From the NCBI GenBank assembly GCA_026989435.1, contig JALSJI010000044.1, positions 1-64,000 of the forward strand: 64,000 nt of DNA. Direction: 5' to 3'. The first letter of the stretch is position 1; each line of letters starts with the position of its first letter. Source of the DNA: Sulfurovum sp. (GTDB taxonomy: Bacteria > Campylobacterota > Campylobacteria > Campylobacterales > Sulfurovaceae). The translations under genes and the position numbers were made by a program. This document shows positions 9,596 through 19,276 of the stretch, piece after piece. The notes under the pieces were generated by a model. That model saw only the letters and a list, made by a program, of their open reading frames with translations. It had not been told where the DNA came from and made no database searches.

Positions 9596-10945
9596 ATGAC
9601 TTTTTTTGAAAAGACAATAAAGCGTACTTTTGATATTATATTTTCGGTCTTGGGTATTATCTTCACCTTTCCTGTAATACTTACGGCATTTATTATTGCT
9701 TCGGTCGATACAAAGAGTTTTGGGATTTTCAGACAAAAAAGGGTAGGCAAAGACGGAAAAGTTTTTTGGTTGTATAAGATAAAAACGATGAGATCAATAG
9801 AGGGGAACACTTCTACTATTACGACAAAAAATGACATGCGTATTACAAAAAACGGAAAGTTCTTTAGAAATACAAAAATTGACGAACTGCCTCAATTGTT
9901 TAATGTCTTGTTCGGCTCTATGAGCTTTGTCGGTCCCCGTCCGGATGTAGAAGGGTATGCAGACAGGTTAGAGGGGGAGGATAGGATTATTTTAAGCGTT
10001 CGTCCCGGTATTACGGGACCGGCATCTTTGAAGTATAAAAATGAAGAAAAGATTTTATCTCAACAAAGTAACCCGGAAGAGTTTAACAATGCAGTAATTT
10101 GGCCCGATAAAGTTAAAATTAACAAAAAATATATTGAACATTGGTCTTTTAAAAAAGATATCAAGTATATTTTTCAAACATTGACACAAAAAGAGTTATG
10201 GGTAGAATTCTTTTTTCAGGAGAGTAGCAAAAAAAGAATTATATCTTTTCTGTTTTTCGATATTTTTGTGTCTATATGTACAGTACTTATTTCATATATA
10301 TTACGTTTTAATTTTTCAATAGAACCAGAGTTATACCATTCAATAGCGAGTATCATCGTTCTACTTATCCCTTTAAAAATTGCTATGTTTTTAGTGTTTA
10401 AAGTATATCATGTTGCATGGAGATTTTTTGGCTTGATTGAGTATAAGCAACTTGTTATAGCACATTTTGCGGCCTATGTATTATTTACTATTATTTATTT
10501 AATTTTTAGAGACGATAGTTCTCCTTTTCCTAGATCTATTATACTAATTGACTTTTTTTTATCAATATTTTTTATCTCTTTTTTTAGGATATCAAAACGT
10601 CTTTATCTTGAGAATAAAATGATTTCCGGAGGTAAAAAGCTTTTATTGATTGGGGTAAACGACTATTCCATCAATATGATAAAAAGTGCTATACGTGGTG
10701 AAACTGATTATTATCCTGTAGCATTGGTTTCCAATAATAAACGTATGGTAGGTACATATTTTTCAAAAGTGCCTGTTTACAGTATATCTTCTATAGACAA
10801 AATCATAGAGTATTTTGAAGTTGACAGTGTAGTGATTTTAGAACAAATGGATTCAAAAGAGCTTGATGATCTTTTAATAAAATTGGATAATTTGGGCATT
10901 ACGGAAGTAAAGGTATTTGATTACACAATTAAATCACGATATTGA
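9596..10945 (+). CDS. Fusion of initiating sugar transferase (PglC-like) with truncated PglF-like N-terminal membrane/nucleotide-binding region; PglF SDR catalytic domain absent
   Basis: N-term MTFFEKTIKRTFDIIFSVLGI...FVGPRPDVEGYADRL...SVRPGITG; C-term VYHVAWRFFGLIEYK...FPRSIILIDFFLS...RISKRL resembles PglF N-terminal half. Confidence 0.85.
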   Translation: MTFFEKTIKRTFDIIFSVLGIIFTFPVILTAFIIASVDTKSFGIFRQKRVGKDGKVFWLYKIKTMRSIEGNTSTITTKNDMRITKNGKFFRNTKIDELPQLFNVLFGSMSFVGPRPDVEGYADRLEGEDRIILSVRPGITGPASLKYKNEEKILSQQSNPEEFNNAVIWPDKVKINKKYIEHWSFKKDIKYIFQTLTQKELWVEFFFQESSKKRIISFLFFDIFVSICTVLISYILRFNFSIEPELYHSIASIIVLLIPLKIAMFLVFKVYHVAWRFFGLIEYKQLVIAHFAAYVLFTIIYLIFRDDSSPFPRSIILIDFFLSIFFISFFRISKRLYLENKMISGGKKLLLIGVNDYSINMIKSAIRGETDYYPVALVSNNKRMVGTYFSKVPVYSISSIDKIIEYFEVDSVVILEQMDSKELDDLLIKLDNLGITEVKVFDYTIKSRY

Positions 10946-11024
10946 TATATTATTATCCAGTAAAGACAAGGTTAAGGTATTGCAAAATATAGTGCCTGAA
11001 TTTACAAGAGAAGATTGGCTATAA
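10923..11024 (+). pseudogene. Out-of-frame remnant of PglF C-terminus
   Basis: +1 frame relative to preceding CDS reads TQLNHDIDILLSSKDKVKVLQNIVPEFTREDWL*, resembling the C-terminal ...LNKEIENL...ALLKIVPEF end of Campylobacter PglF (recalled, not searched). Confidence 0.6.
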
Positions 11025-11068
11025 TTTTCTTGTGGATGTTTGTTCTAAATTATTTTAAAGGAAAAAGA

Positions 11069-11548
11069 ATGTTTAAAAAAATGATTGTAAGTTTTTTGAT
11101 TCTTGCTACAACAGCGGTATTTGGTATGAGTCTGTCGCAACTTAACAGTGCATCTAAGGAAGAGCTTATGCAGATTAACGGTATCGGTGAAGTTAAAGCA
11201 GCAGCGATTATCAAAGAGAGACGAAAAGGGAAATTTAAATCATTTGATGATTTGATGCGTGTAGAGGGTATAGGTGAACAGATTGCATCTAACGTAAAAA
11301 ACAATGTCAAAGTAGGACAAGAGCCTAAAAAGGTAAAGAGGGCATCCAAAAAGAAAACAACGGTTAAAAAATCTAAAACTAAAAAATCTATGAAAGAAAA
11401 AGTTGAAAAGAAGACAAAGTCTAAAAAGCGTAAAATAAAATCTATGGATGAGAAGAAAAAAGAGCTTAAGACAAAAACAAAGAAAACAAAAGCTAAAAAA
11501 ACAAAAGCAAAAAAAGAGAAAAAAACAAAGTCTAAAAAGAAGAACTAA
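11069..11548 (+). CDS. ComEA-like helix-hairpin-helix protein with signal peptide and long lysine-rich tail
   Basis: MFKKMIVSFLILATTAVFG signal peptide; LNSASKEELMQINGIGEVKAAAIIKERRKGKFKSFDDLMRVEGIGEQ HhH; C-terminal K/T/A/S repeat tail. Confidence 0.85.
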   Translation: MFKKMIVSFLILATTAVFGMSLSQLNSASKEELMQINGIGEVKAAAIIKERRKGKFKSFDDLMRVEGIGEQIASNVKNNVKVGQEPKKVKRASKKKTTVKKSKTKKSMKEKVEKKTKSKKRKIKSMDEKKKELKTKTKKTKAKKTKAKKEKKTKSKKKN

Positions 11549-11555
11549 AAAATAC

Positions 11556-11642
11556 GTTCTCTGCAAAGGAAGTTCTGTAGTCGCAAACGGCAAGCTGCTT
11601 TTCGGCTGGAGTGCTCTTTTGGTTACTATCTTAGCAGAGAAC
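11556..11642. other. Intergenic inverted-repeat-bounded segment, possible structured RNA or dispersed repeat
   Basis: GTTCTCTGC (11556-11564) and GCAGAGAAC (11634-11642) perfectly complementary, with internal AGCTG/CGGCT mini-hairpin. Confidence 0.4.
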
Positions 11643-11719
11643 TCCTCTAAAAAATACAGTAACACTCCTCTAACCACATTTTCGATACAATCACATAATT
11701 TATTGTATAAGGTTTAGCT

Positions 11720-13102
11720 ATGACAGTTACGCGTTTTGCACCTAGTCCTACAGGGTATTTGCATATTGGAGGTCTTAGAACGGCGCTCTTTTCTTGGCTT
11801 ACTGCCAAACATAACAACGGAAAGTTCCTCCTTCGTATAGAAGATACGGATATGGCACGCAACTCACAAGAGGCAAAAGATGCTATTTTAAAAGCTTTTG
11901 AGTGGGTAGGTATGAGTCACGATGGGGAAGTAGTGTATCAATCTGAGCGTTTTGGTTTGTATAAAAAATATATTGATCAACTCTTAGCTGAGGGCAAGGC
12001 GTACAAATGTTATATGACCAAAGAAGAGCTAGAGACCCTACGAAAAGAGCAGATAGCACGTAATGAACGTACACGCTATGATGGACGTTATCGTGACTTT
12101 AAGGGGACACCTCCCAAGGGGATAGAACCTGTTGTGCGAATAAAGGCACCACAGGAGGGCCGCATAGGTTTTATCGATGGGGTAAAGGGTGAATTTTCGG
12201 TAGATGCTTCTGAAGTGGATGATTTTATTATTGCACGTGCCGATGGCTCTCCCACCTATAACTTCGTAGTGGCTATAGATGATGCTCTTATGGGGTTGAC
12301 TGATGTGATACGAGGAGACGATCACCTCTATAACACACCCAAGCAGATAGTAGTCTATCAAGCGCTTGGTTTTGAGATACCTCGCTTTTATCATGTAGCT
12401 ATGATAAACAATGAACAGGGTAAAAAACTCTCCAAGCGCGATGGTGCTACGGATGTGATGGCGTACAAAGCCATGGGCTATTTACCGGAGGCACTGCTTA
12501 ACTTCCTGGTACGTTTGGGTTGGAGTTATGGAGATCAGGAGATATTCAGCATAGATGAGATGATAAAGCTTTTTGATCCAAACGATATCAATAAAAGTGC
12601 ATCAAGTTATAACTTAGATAAACTATTATGGCTTAATGCATACTATATCAAACATAAGCCAGAGAGTGAACTTGTAGCACTGCTAAAAGAGTTTGGTGTG
12701 GATTTGCAGGGGCATGAAAACTGTTCTATGATTTTGAATGCTACAAAAGAGAGAGGCAAGACCCTTGTGGAGTTGGCCGAACAAATTAAACGTATTCTTG
12801 CTGCACCGACACAATATGATGAAAAATCAGTGAAAAAAGCTTTTAAGGCCGAAGCCAAAGAGATACTCTCTGCTTTTGCCGAGCGACTAGCAAAAGCGCA
12901 GCCTCAAAGTCAAGAAGACTTTCATCTGCTTATGGAAGAGATAGTCAAAGAGAGGGAGATAGGTTTTGGTAAGTTAGGTATGCCTTTGCGTGTAAGTCTT
13001 ATGGGAAGTATGACCGGAGCAGGACTTGATGAGATTATGGCAATTTTAGGCAAAGGTGAGACGATAAAGAGAATAGAGAGGGCAATAGCTACACTAGTGT
13101 AG
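11720..13102 (+). CDS. gltX: Glutamyl-tRNA synthetase
   Basis: TRFAPSPTGYLHIGGLRTALFSW (HIGH region) and KLSKRDGATDV (KMSKS region). Confidence 0.97.
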   Translation: MTVTRFAPSPTGYLHIGGLRTALFSWLTAKHNNGKFLLRIEDTDMARNSQEAKDAILKAFEWVGMSHDGEVVYQSERFGLYKKYIDQLLAEGKAYKCYMTKEELETLRKEQIARNERTRYDGRYRDFKGTPPKGIEPVVRIKAPQEGRIGFIDGVKGEFSVDASEVDDFIIARADGSPTYNFVVAIDDALMGLTDVIRGDDHLYNTPKQIVVYQALGFEIPRFYHVAMINNEQGKKLSKRDGATDVMAYKAMGYLPEALLNFLVRLGWSYGDQEIFSIDEMIKLFDPNDINKSASSYNLDKLLWLNAYYIKHKPESELVALLKEFGVDLQGHENCSMILNATKERGKTLVELAEQIKRILAAPTQYDEKSVKKAFKAEAKEILSAFAERLAKAQPQSQEDFHLLMEEIVKEREIGFGKLGMPLRVSLMGSMTGAGLDEIMAILGKGETIKRIERAIATLV

Positions 13103-13155
13103 TTCGATACCGATGTTTCTGTTTTTTGAATCGTAGGATTTTTGCGTATAAAGAT

Positions 13156-13821
13156 TCAGATGTTCGTATGTTTTGTCTCCATAGAGCTACGTTTTAAAAA
13201 TAACTTCAAAGATTTTTTGCTTTTCCAATCTATTTTATAAGAGATATGTTCTAAATACCAAGCAAGCTCTTTTGGCGTGATGCCTCGTTTTTTTGCTTCA
13301 CGTTTTAAGACGTATTGAGGTATTTTTGTCTTTGTATGTGCAAAGGTACGGGCTAGTTTTTGTACGGTATGAGCATGTTTGTTGTAACAGAGCCTGGCAA
13401 AAACAAAGGGTAAGCCGGTTTTGTCGTACCATGCCTTTGCCAAGTCTAACCCCTCACCGCCATCGAGATAGTGTTTTAATGCAACGTCTCCAATGAGGAC
13501 TTGGCCTTGTAGTTTTAGCACTTTGGCCAATTGATTGGAGGTGGCTGATGCCGGATCTATTTGGTTTTTCCCCTCCAGTAGCAGTACAGAGTAGACTTTT
13601 TTATGTGCGATGATGCCTAGGTTGGTGCATTTGCATCCGTAAGACTCTATGGATGAGATGAATGCTGCATGGATGGATCTATGTTTAAAGGCTCTATTTA
13701 TTGCAGAGGGTACGGCACGTTTATTGTGTAGGGTCATTGCGGCGGCGTTGTTGGAGATATGGCGTTTGAGGAAGAGTTGAAAAGGCAAGAGATTGAGATA
13801 GCCAATAGAGCCAAATAGCAT
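13156..13821 (-). CDS. mqnA: Chorismate dehydratase (futalosine menaquinone pathway), MqnA
   Basis: MLFGSIGYLNLLPF...VLIGDVALKHYLDGGEGLDLAKAWYDKTGLPFVFARLCYN typical of MqnA. Confidence 0.85.
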   Translation of the reverse strand: MLFGSIGYLNLLPFQLFLKRHISNNAAAMTLHNKRAVPSAINRAFKHRSIHAAFISSIESYGCKCTNLGIIAHKKVYSVLLLEGKNQIDPASATSNQLAKVLKLQGQVLIGDVALKHYLDGGEGLDLAKAWYDKTGLPFVFARLCYNKHAHTVQKLARTFAHTKTKIPQYVLKREAKKRGITPKELAWYLEHISYKIDWKSKKSLKLFLKRSSMETKHTNI

Positions 13822-13893
13822 ACAAGCCCTTTTTTAAGCACGATTATACCAAACAAGATTTATAATCGCGTTAAGATATAGAGAGGATTTCTC

Positions 13894-14115
13894 ATGATAA
13901 AAGTAGAATTTTTAGGTCCTATTGCTCAAGCACCTATAGAGATGGAGGCAGAGACGCTTGAAGATGTCTCAGTGAGGCTTAAAGAGGACAGAACACTTGC
14001 GCAATGGCTGGATAAATGTGCAGTAGCACTGAACGATACGATGGTCAATGACCTTAAAATCGTACTTAAAGACGGGGATAGGGTCTCTATACTCCCTCCA
14101 GTGTGCGGTGGCTAA
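13894..14115 (+). CDS. moaD: Molybdopterin synthase small subunit
   Basis: 73 aa ubiquitin-like protein ending VSILPPVCGG. Confidence 0.9.
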   Translation: MIKVEFLGPIAQAPIEMEAETLEDVSVRLKEDRTLAQWLDKCAVALNDTMVNDLKIVLKDGDRVSILPPVCGG

Positions 14116-14205
14116 GGTATTGTTTTAAACAAACAAAAAGTGAATCACACACGCTGCACAATGAAAAGCAGACAAGAAAAAGATTGATGTAAAAGGATAG
14201 CTTAG

Positions 14206-14640
14206 ATGGATCTGTATAAGGGGCCGCTAGATACTAAAGAGATCTTTGGCAGATGGCTGGATGAAGAGGTCAGATCAAACTATGGCGCATATATCTCATT
14301 TGTAGGTACGATACGTGCCGAGGATGGTATAGAGGCATTAAGTTTTGATATTTATGAGCCTGTGCTGCAAACATGGTTTGACAGATGGCAAGAGAAGGCA
14401 AAAAAGCTAGGTGCTATAGTGAAAATGGCGCACTCCTTGGGTGACGTGCCTGTGCATAAATCTTCCTATCTCTCTGCAGTTTTTTCTCCTAAACGAAGGG
14501 TGGCATTGGAGATGATAGATGCATTTGTAGAAGACTTTAAAGCCAACGCACCAATATGGAAATATGATGTAAAAAAGGGTAAACGTATCTATGCATCCGA
14601 TAGAAGTACCCCGATGGACGGTGCGGGGCTACTTGCATAA
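14206..14640 (+). CDS. moaE: Molybdopterin synthase catalytic subunit
   Basis: GAYISFVGTIRAEDGIEALSFDIYEP...HSLGDVPVHKSS...IWKYDVKKG. Confidence 0.92.
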   Translation: MDLYKGPLDTKEIFGRWLDEEVRSNYGAYISFVGTIRAEDGIEALSFDIYEPVLQTWFDRWQEKAKKLGAIVKMAHSLGDVPVHKSSYLSAVFSPKRRVALEMIDAFVEDFKANAPIWKYDVKKGKRIYASDRSTPMDGAGLLA

Positions 14641-14713
14641 CAAATAGAGGGTAGGGGGTATAGAGATACCTTAATTTGCTACCGCTTGCCTGCTTTTAAA
14701 AGAGGAACGTTTT

Positions 14714-15913
14714 ATGATACATTTTGATAAATCTATAGAGATACTTCATTCGCTCAAGATAGATGAGCCCAAAACAAAAACCGTGTACCTGATGGATGCA
14801 TGCGGATACGTATCGGCAGAGGATATCGTGGCAGACCACAACTCTCCTGACGTACCCACATCTGCTATGGACGGATATGCCGTGCTCTATGAAGATATGT
14901 CGCTTGAGAGATTATGTATTATCGGTACAAATCCTGCAGGTATGGTACCGCAGATAGAGGTGATTGGCGGAACCTGTGTGAAGACCTTTACAGGCTCTTT
15001 GATGCCGCATGGTGCCGATACGCTTATACCTATAGAGAATGTTGAGGTGCAGGAAGATGAGATAGTGATAAAAGAGCCTGTAGAGAAAGGTTATGCCGTG
15101 CGAAAGGTGGGAGAAATTTATGCCAAGGGTGAGCTTCTTATTGCTACAGGCACAGTGATTGAGTTTCCTCAAATTGGCGTATTGGCATCCTTAAATATCT
15201 CAGAGATACAAGTTTACGAAAAGCCAAAGGTTGCTATTTTGTCTACAGGTTCAGAGCTGCTTGCGCTGGGAGAGGAGCAGACAAGTTATGCTCAAATTCG
15301 CTCTTCTAATAACTATGTTCTAGAAGCAATAGTCCAAAAATACGGGGGAGAGGCTTTGCAGTTAGGGTGTATTCGGGATGACAAAGAGACGATTAAAAGA
15401 GAGATTGATAAAGCTTTGATGCAATCAGATATTGTTGTGGCTACCGGTGGCGTATCCGTAGGAGATTTTGATTTTGTCAAAGATGTGATTTACGAGTTGG
15501 GGTATGATGTGGTTTTCAAGGGAGTGCGAGTGAAGCCCGGACAGCATATTATGGTGGCACGTAAAGGCGATAAATTTATTATAGGTTTGCCTGGTTTTGC
15601 ATACTCTGCTACTGTAACGGCACTGCTTTATCTTGTCCCGATTATGGAAAAGTTGCAATATCGTCCTTCAGCCATGCGTATAGTGAAAGCAACGGTAAAA
15701 GAAGCTTTTCATAAACGTGCAAAAAAAGCAGAATTTACAGCTTGTAATATTTCGCTTGTTCGTGGTAAATATTATGTTGATTTCAAGGGTAAAAAAGTAG
15801 GTACTTCAGCCATACTTACCAATATGCTTGGGAGTGCAGCTTTGCTTGTCACCTCCGAGGAGGAGGGTTCAAAAGATGCCGGGGATGAAGTGAATGTGCT
15901 TCTTTGGGATTGA
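14714..15913 (+). CDS. moeA: Molybdopterin molybdenumtransferase
   Basis: DVPTSAMDGYAV, GADTLIPIENV, VVATGGVSVGDFDFVKDV, GVRVKPGQHIMVA motifs. Confidence 0.95.
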   Translation: MIHFDKSIEILHSLKIDEPKTKTVYLMDACGYVSAEDIVADHNSPDVPTSAMDGYAVLYEDMSLERLCIIGTNPAGMVPQIEVIGGTCVKTFTGSLMPHGADTLIPIENVEVQEDEIVIKEPVEKGYAVRKVGEIYAKGELLIATGTVIEFPQIGVLASLNISEIQVYEKPKVAILSTGSELLALGEEQTSYAQIRSSNNYVLEAIVQKYGGEALQLGCIRDDKETIKREIDKALMQSDIVVATGGVSVGDFDFVKDVIYELGYDVVFKGVRVKPGQHIMVARKGDKFIIGLPGFAYSATVTALLYLVPIMEKLQYRPSAMRIVKATVKEAFHKRAKKAEFTACNISLVRGKYYVDFKGKKVGTSAILTNMLGSAALLVTSEEEGSKDAGDEVNVLLWD

Positions 15914-16118
15914 TACGTCCTATAAAGAGAGTATCGATTCTCTTGCTTTTAAAAACATGGCAAACTCTGCTGCTGTTTTGCATCCCATTTTTACTGCATA
16001 GCTTAATAACTCTTTATTTAGTGAATAACTCATTTGATATCCTTTTATCTTTATTTATAGAAGCTAACACGCTTATTATGTTTCAAATTGTATGAAAAAA
16101 AATAATAAAATAAAAAAA

Positions 16119-16137
16119 TTATGTCATATTGTCATAT
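16119..16137. promoter_or_regulatory. Operator-like 19-bp inverted repeat upstream of S24 repressor
   Basis: TTATGTCA-TAT-TGTCATAT; related to identical pair at 23420-23438 and 44127-44145. Confidence 0.6.
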
Positions 16138-16192
16138 TTTTTAAGTTAGAATAGAGTATTATTCTTTATACACTAGATTAAAAGGAGAGACT

Positions 16193-16846
16193 ATGATTCT
16201 TTTGAGTGAAATTATAGATAAATTAAAAGATGTGATTTCCGAGAGCAAAATAGGGAAAAAGGTTTTTGATAAAGATGTTGCAAATGCATTAGGTATTCCG
16301 CAGGCTACTTTTGCCACGATGAAAAAGCGCAACTCTATTCCCTATGCAGAGATACTTGAGTTTTGTGCTTTAAAAAAAATCTCAGTCAATTGGCTTTTTT
16401 TTGATCAGGCAGTAGATATGCTTAAAGAGGAGACAGAGAAGTTTTTTCGTGTACGTTATTTTGCTGATCTTCGTGCATCTGCAGGTGGAGGTGCAGAGGT
16501 TTTTGACGAAAGCTACGAGACAATAAGTATTGATAAGAAAATTATGTATAATCTGGTAGGTATGGGTAATACCGAACTTGAAGCCATTCATGTAGATGGC
16601 GAGTCTATGGAGCCTACCCTTCAGGATGGAAGTATTGTATTTATAGATAGAACGCAAACGGACATTTATAAAAACGGTATCTATGTTGCTTCTACTACGG
16701 GAGGATTGTTTATTAAGCGCATTCAAAGGCGACCGGATGGGACGGTAGAGCTTATTTCAGATAACAGTATGTATCCGCCTCAAGTAGTACCTGTTGATGA
16801 GATTACTATTGTGGGTAAAGTTGTGGGGAATATCGAAAGTCTCTAA
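16193..16846 (+). CDS. HTH + S24 peptidase-like (CI/LexA-like) transcriptional regulator
   Basis: N-terminal CI-type HTH and C-terminal VDGESMEPTLQDGSIVFIDR...GGLFIKRIQ (Ser/Lys dyad region). Confidence 0.92.
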   Translation: MILLSEIIDKLKDVISESKIGKKVFDKDVANALGIPQATFATMKKRNSIPYAEILEFCALKKISVNWLFFDQAVDMLKEETEKFFRVRYFADLRASAGGGAEVFDESYETISIDKKIMYNLVGMGNTELEAIHVDGESMEPTLQDGSIVFIDRTQTDIYKNGIYVASTTGGLFIKRIQRRPDGTVELISDNSMYPPQVVPVDEITIVGKVVGNIESL

Positions 16847-16943
16847 TGCAGTGTATTGCAAGCTATTTTCTTGATATTGGGTTTTTGTTTGCGTATAACT
16901 TTATTTTATAGTATATTAGGAGGGATATACTCAAAGGTTTTTT

Positions 16944-18926
16944 ATGAAAAAAATAATGATTTTTTTTCTTTTTTGTATCTCTATACAGGCAGAAGGAGAC
17001 TATGCCAACCTACTTGTTAAAGAAAACTCTCCGTATTTGCAACAGCATGCACATAATCCTGTAGAGTGGTATCCCTGGGGTAGAGAGGCATTACAAAAAG
17101 CAAAAAATGAAAACAAGCCCATTTTCCTCTCTATAGGGTATAGTACTTGCCATTGGTGTCATGTGATGGAGGAAGAGAGCTTTTCCGATAGAGATGTTGC
17201 TAAAATATTAAATAGTTATTTTGTTTCTATTAAGGTAGATAAAGAACAGTATCCCCAAATAGACAAAAAGTATCAAAGACTTTTTAGAAGGGTACACGGG
17301 AAAAGGGGAGGCTGGCCTTTGAATCTTTTTATGTCGCCTGAGGGAGAGGTCTTTTTTATGGGAACATATATTCCCAAAGAAGAGGGTTACGGCTCCAAAG
17401 GCTTGATGCATCTTCTTCCTTATTTTGTCACATTATACAATGACAAAAAAGCTTTTTTACAAAAGATCTCGTATTATAAAAAGGTACAAAGCCTTAGGTT
17501 GTTAGATACAAAACCGGGTATAAATTTTATAGATAGAGTAGTGCAAGAGATAGCAAAGCAGTTTGATACGATTAATGGAGGCTTTGCTACACACCCTAAA
17601 TTTCCCGAGGCATCCAAGTTTGAACTTTTGTTGGATATTTATGCCTTAAGTAAAAATAAGCAGGCTTTGATGATGGCGGAATTGACATTAATCAAAATGG
17701 CAAGGGGAGGCATCTATGATCAAGTAGGCGGGGGATTTTTTCGTTACACTACAGATGAAGCTTGGCAGATACCACACTTTGAAAAGATGCTTTATACCAA
17801 TGCAGAATTGATTGCGGTGTATGCAAAAGCTTATTTGATGACCGGCAAGGAGCTTTATAAAAAGGTTGTGGATGAGAGCATCTCTCAAATGGAAAAGCAT
17901 TATATGCAAAAGGGTGTGTATCTCTCTGCATCAGATGCAGACTCCGAAGGTGAGGAGGGCGGGTATTTTATCTATGAATATACGGAGCTAAAGAGTCTTT
18001 TGCAAAAGAAGGGGTGGAAGCTTAAAGAGATAGAAGATGCTTTGGGATACTTAGGGATAGAAGAAGATGGCAATATAGATGGAGATTTTTCTTTGCCGCA
18101 TATCACTTCAGAATTTGTACCTTCTAGGGTAGAAGCGCTTAAAGCATATTTAAAAGAGATAAGAGCCAAACGTATTTTTCCTTTTGTGGATAAAAAAATA
18201 AATACTGCATGGAATGCCATGATGATCAAGGCACTTTTTGAGGCATCAAAGAGTGAACCAAAGTATATGAGACTGGCACAAAAAAGATTGTCTGCACTCC
18301 TTATGCATATGAGAGTTAAAGAGATTTTGTATCATCAAACACTTTTAGGCAAAGCCCCTACACAAAAAGCCTTGCTTGAGGATTATGCCTTTTTAATAGA
18401 TGCCTTGATAGCCGGTTATGAGAGAACTTATCAGTCTGAGTATTTGACTTTGGCGCAAAGGTTAAGCAATGAGGCTCTTGAGCGATTTTATAGAGATAAA
18501 CAATGGTATTTGAGTGATGACGGTACGGAGGTATATGCCGATTTTGATGACAGGCATTATAGCGTTGCGTTGTCTGTAATCCTGGAAGATCTTGTGCAAA
18601 TAGGTGCATTAACGGAAGCGTTGCGTTATATTTCCGTGGCAAAAGCGTCGATACGAAATTCGGGAGCAGTGCTTAAGGGTAATCCTGCATCCGCAGCTAA
18701 GCTTGTGCATACTTTTTTACGATTAGAAAAGGCAGATGTGGTGATTCATGCAAGGAAAAAGAGGTTACAGAGTGTGCAAAAAGAGATCGATGCCGTGGCG
18801 TATCCTTTTGTTTTAAGCAAAGTACAAGAGAGTGATGCGTATCTTGCTTGTAGTACAACGATGTGCTTTGCTAGTGATAAAAACATCACAAAACTTATAG
18901 AAAAAATAAAAAAGGTTGTTCAATAA
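16944..18926 (+). CDS. Thioredoxin-domain protein, DUF255/YyaL-like
   Basis: [45 protein letters not shown] hallmark of DUF255; signal peptide present. Confidence 0.93.
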   Translation: MKKIMIFFLFCISIQAEGDYANLLVKENSPYLQQHAHNPVEWYPWGREALQKAKNENKPIFLSIGYSTCHWCHVMEEESFSDRDVAKILNSYFVSIKVDKEQYPQIDKKYQRLFRRVHGKRGGWPLNLFMSPEGEVFFMGTYIPKEEGYGSKGLMHLLPYFVTLYNDKKAFLQKISYYKKVQSLRLLDTKPGINFIDRVVQEIAKQFDTINGGFATHPKFPEASKFELLLDIYALSKNKQALMMAELTLIKMARGGIYDQVGGGFFRYTTDEAWQIPHFEKMLYTNAELIAVYAKAYLMTGKELYKKVVDESISQMEKHYMQKGVYLSASDADSEGEEGGYFIYEYTELKSLLQKKGWKLKEIEDALGYLGIEEDGNIDGDFSLPHITSEFVPSRVEALKAYLKEIRAKRIFPFVDKKINTAWNAMMIKALFEASKSEPKYMRLAQKRLSALLMHMRVKEILYHQTLLGKAPTQKALLEDYAFLIDALIAGYERTYQSEYLTLAQRLSNEALERFYRDKQWYLSDDGTEVYADFDDRHYSVALSVILEDLVQIGALTEALRYISVAKASIRNSGAVLKGNPASAAKLVHTFLRLEKADVVIHARKKRLQSVQKEIDAVAYPFVLSKVQESDAYLACSTTMCFASDKNITKLIEKIKKVVQ

Positions 18927-19276
18927 TGCTTACAATGAATGATGATTTAGAAGGGGCACTGCATACCTATATAAAACTGCTTGATAAAGAGGAGTATTTT
19001 GAAGCCCATGAGGTGTTGGAAGAGGCATGGCACCCCTTACGATTAAAGAAGCACCCTTTAGCCAATTTAGTAAAGGGGCTTATCAACGGGGCGATTGCTT
19101 TTGAGCATATTAAACGTAATAGAGTCAATGTCAAAAATAAAGCTCAAAAGGTGATTGCCTCCTATGAGAGACATAAACACCTCTGTGTGGAGGGGATAAG
19201 GGCATATGCTTTATTGAAAAAGGCTTGTGAAAAGATTGAAGTATTAAAGCAGAAACATAAAGAGATGTTGGTTTGA
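18926..19276 (+). CDS. DUF309 family protein
   Basis: EEYFEAHEVLEEAWHPLR...LVKGLINGAIAFEHIKRNR. Confidence 0.85.
   Translation: MLTMNDDLEGALHTYIKLLDKEEYFEAHEVLEEAWHPLRLKKHPLANLVKGLINGAIAFEHIKRNRVNVKNKAQKVIASYERHKHLCVEGIRAYALLKKACEKIEVLKQKHKEMLV

Noticed and set aside
11240-11677. 145-aa minus-strand ORF opposite the comEA-like gene
   Set aside because: Antisense shadow of a lysine-rich coding region (poly-Phe/Leu translation); no RBS or plausible protein features.
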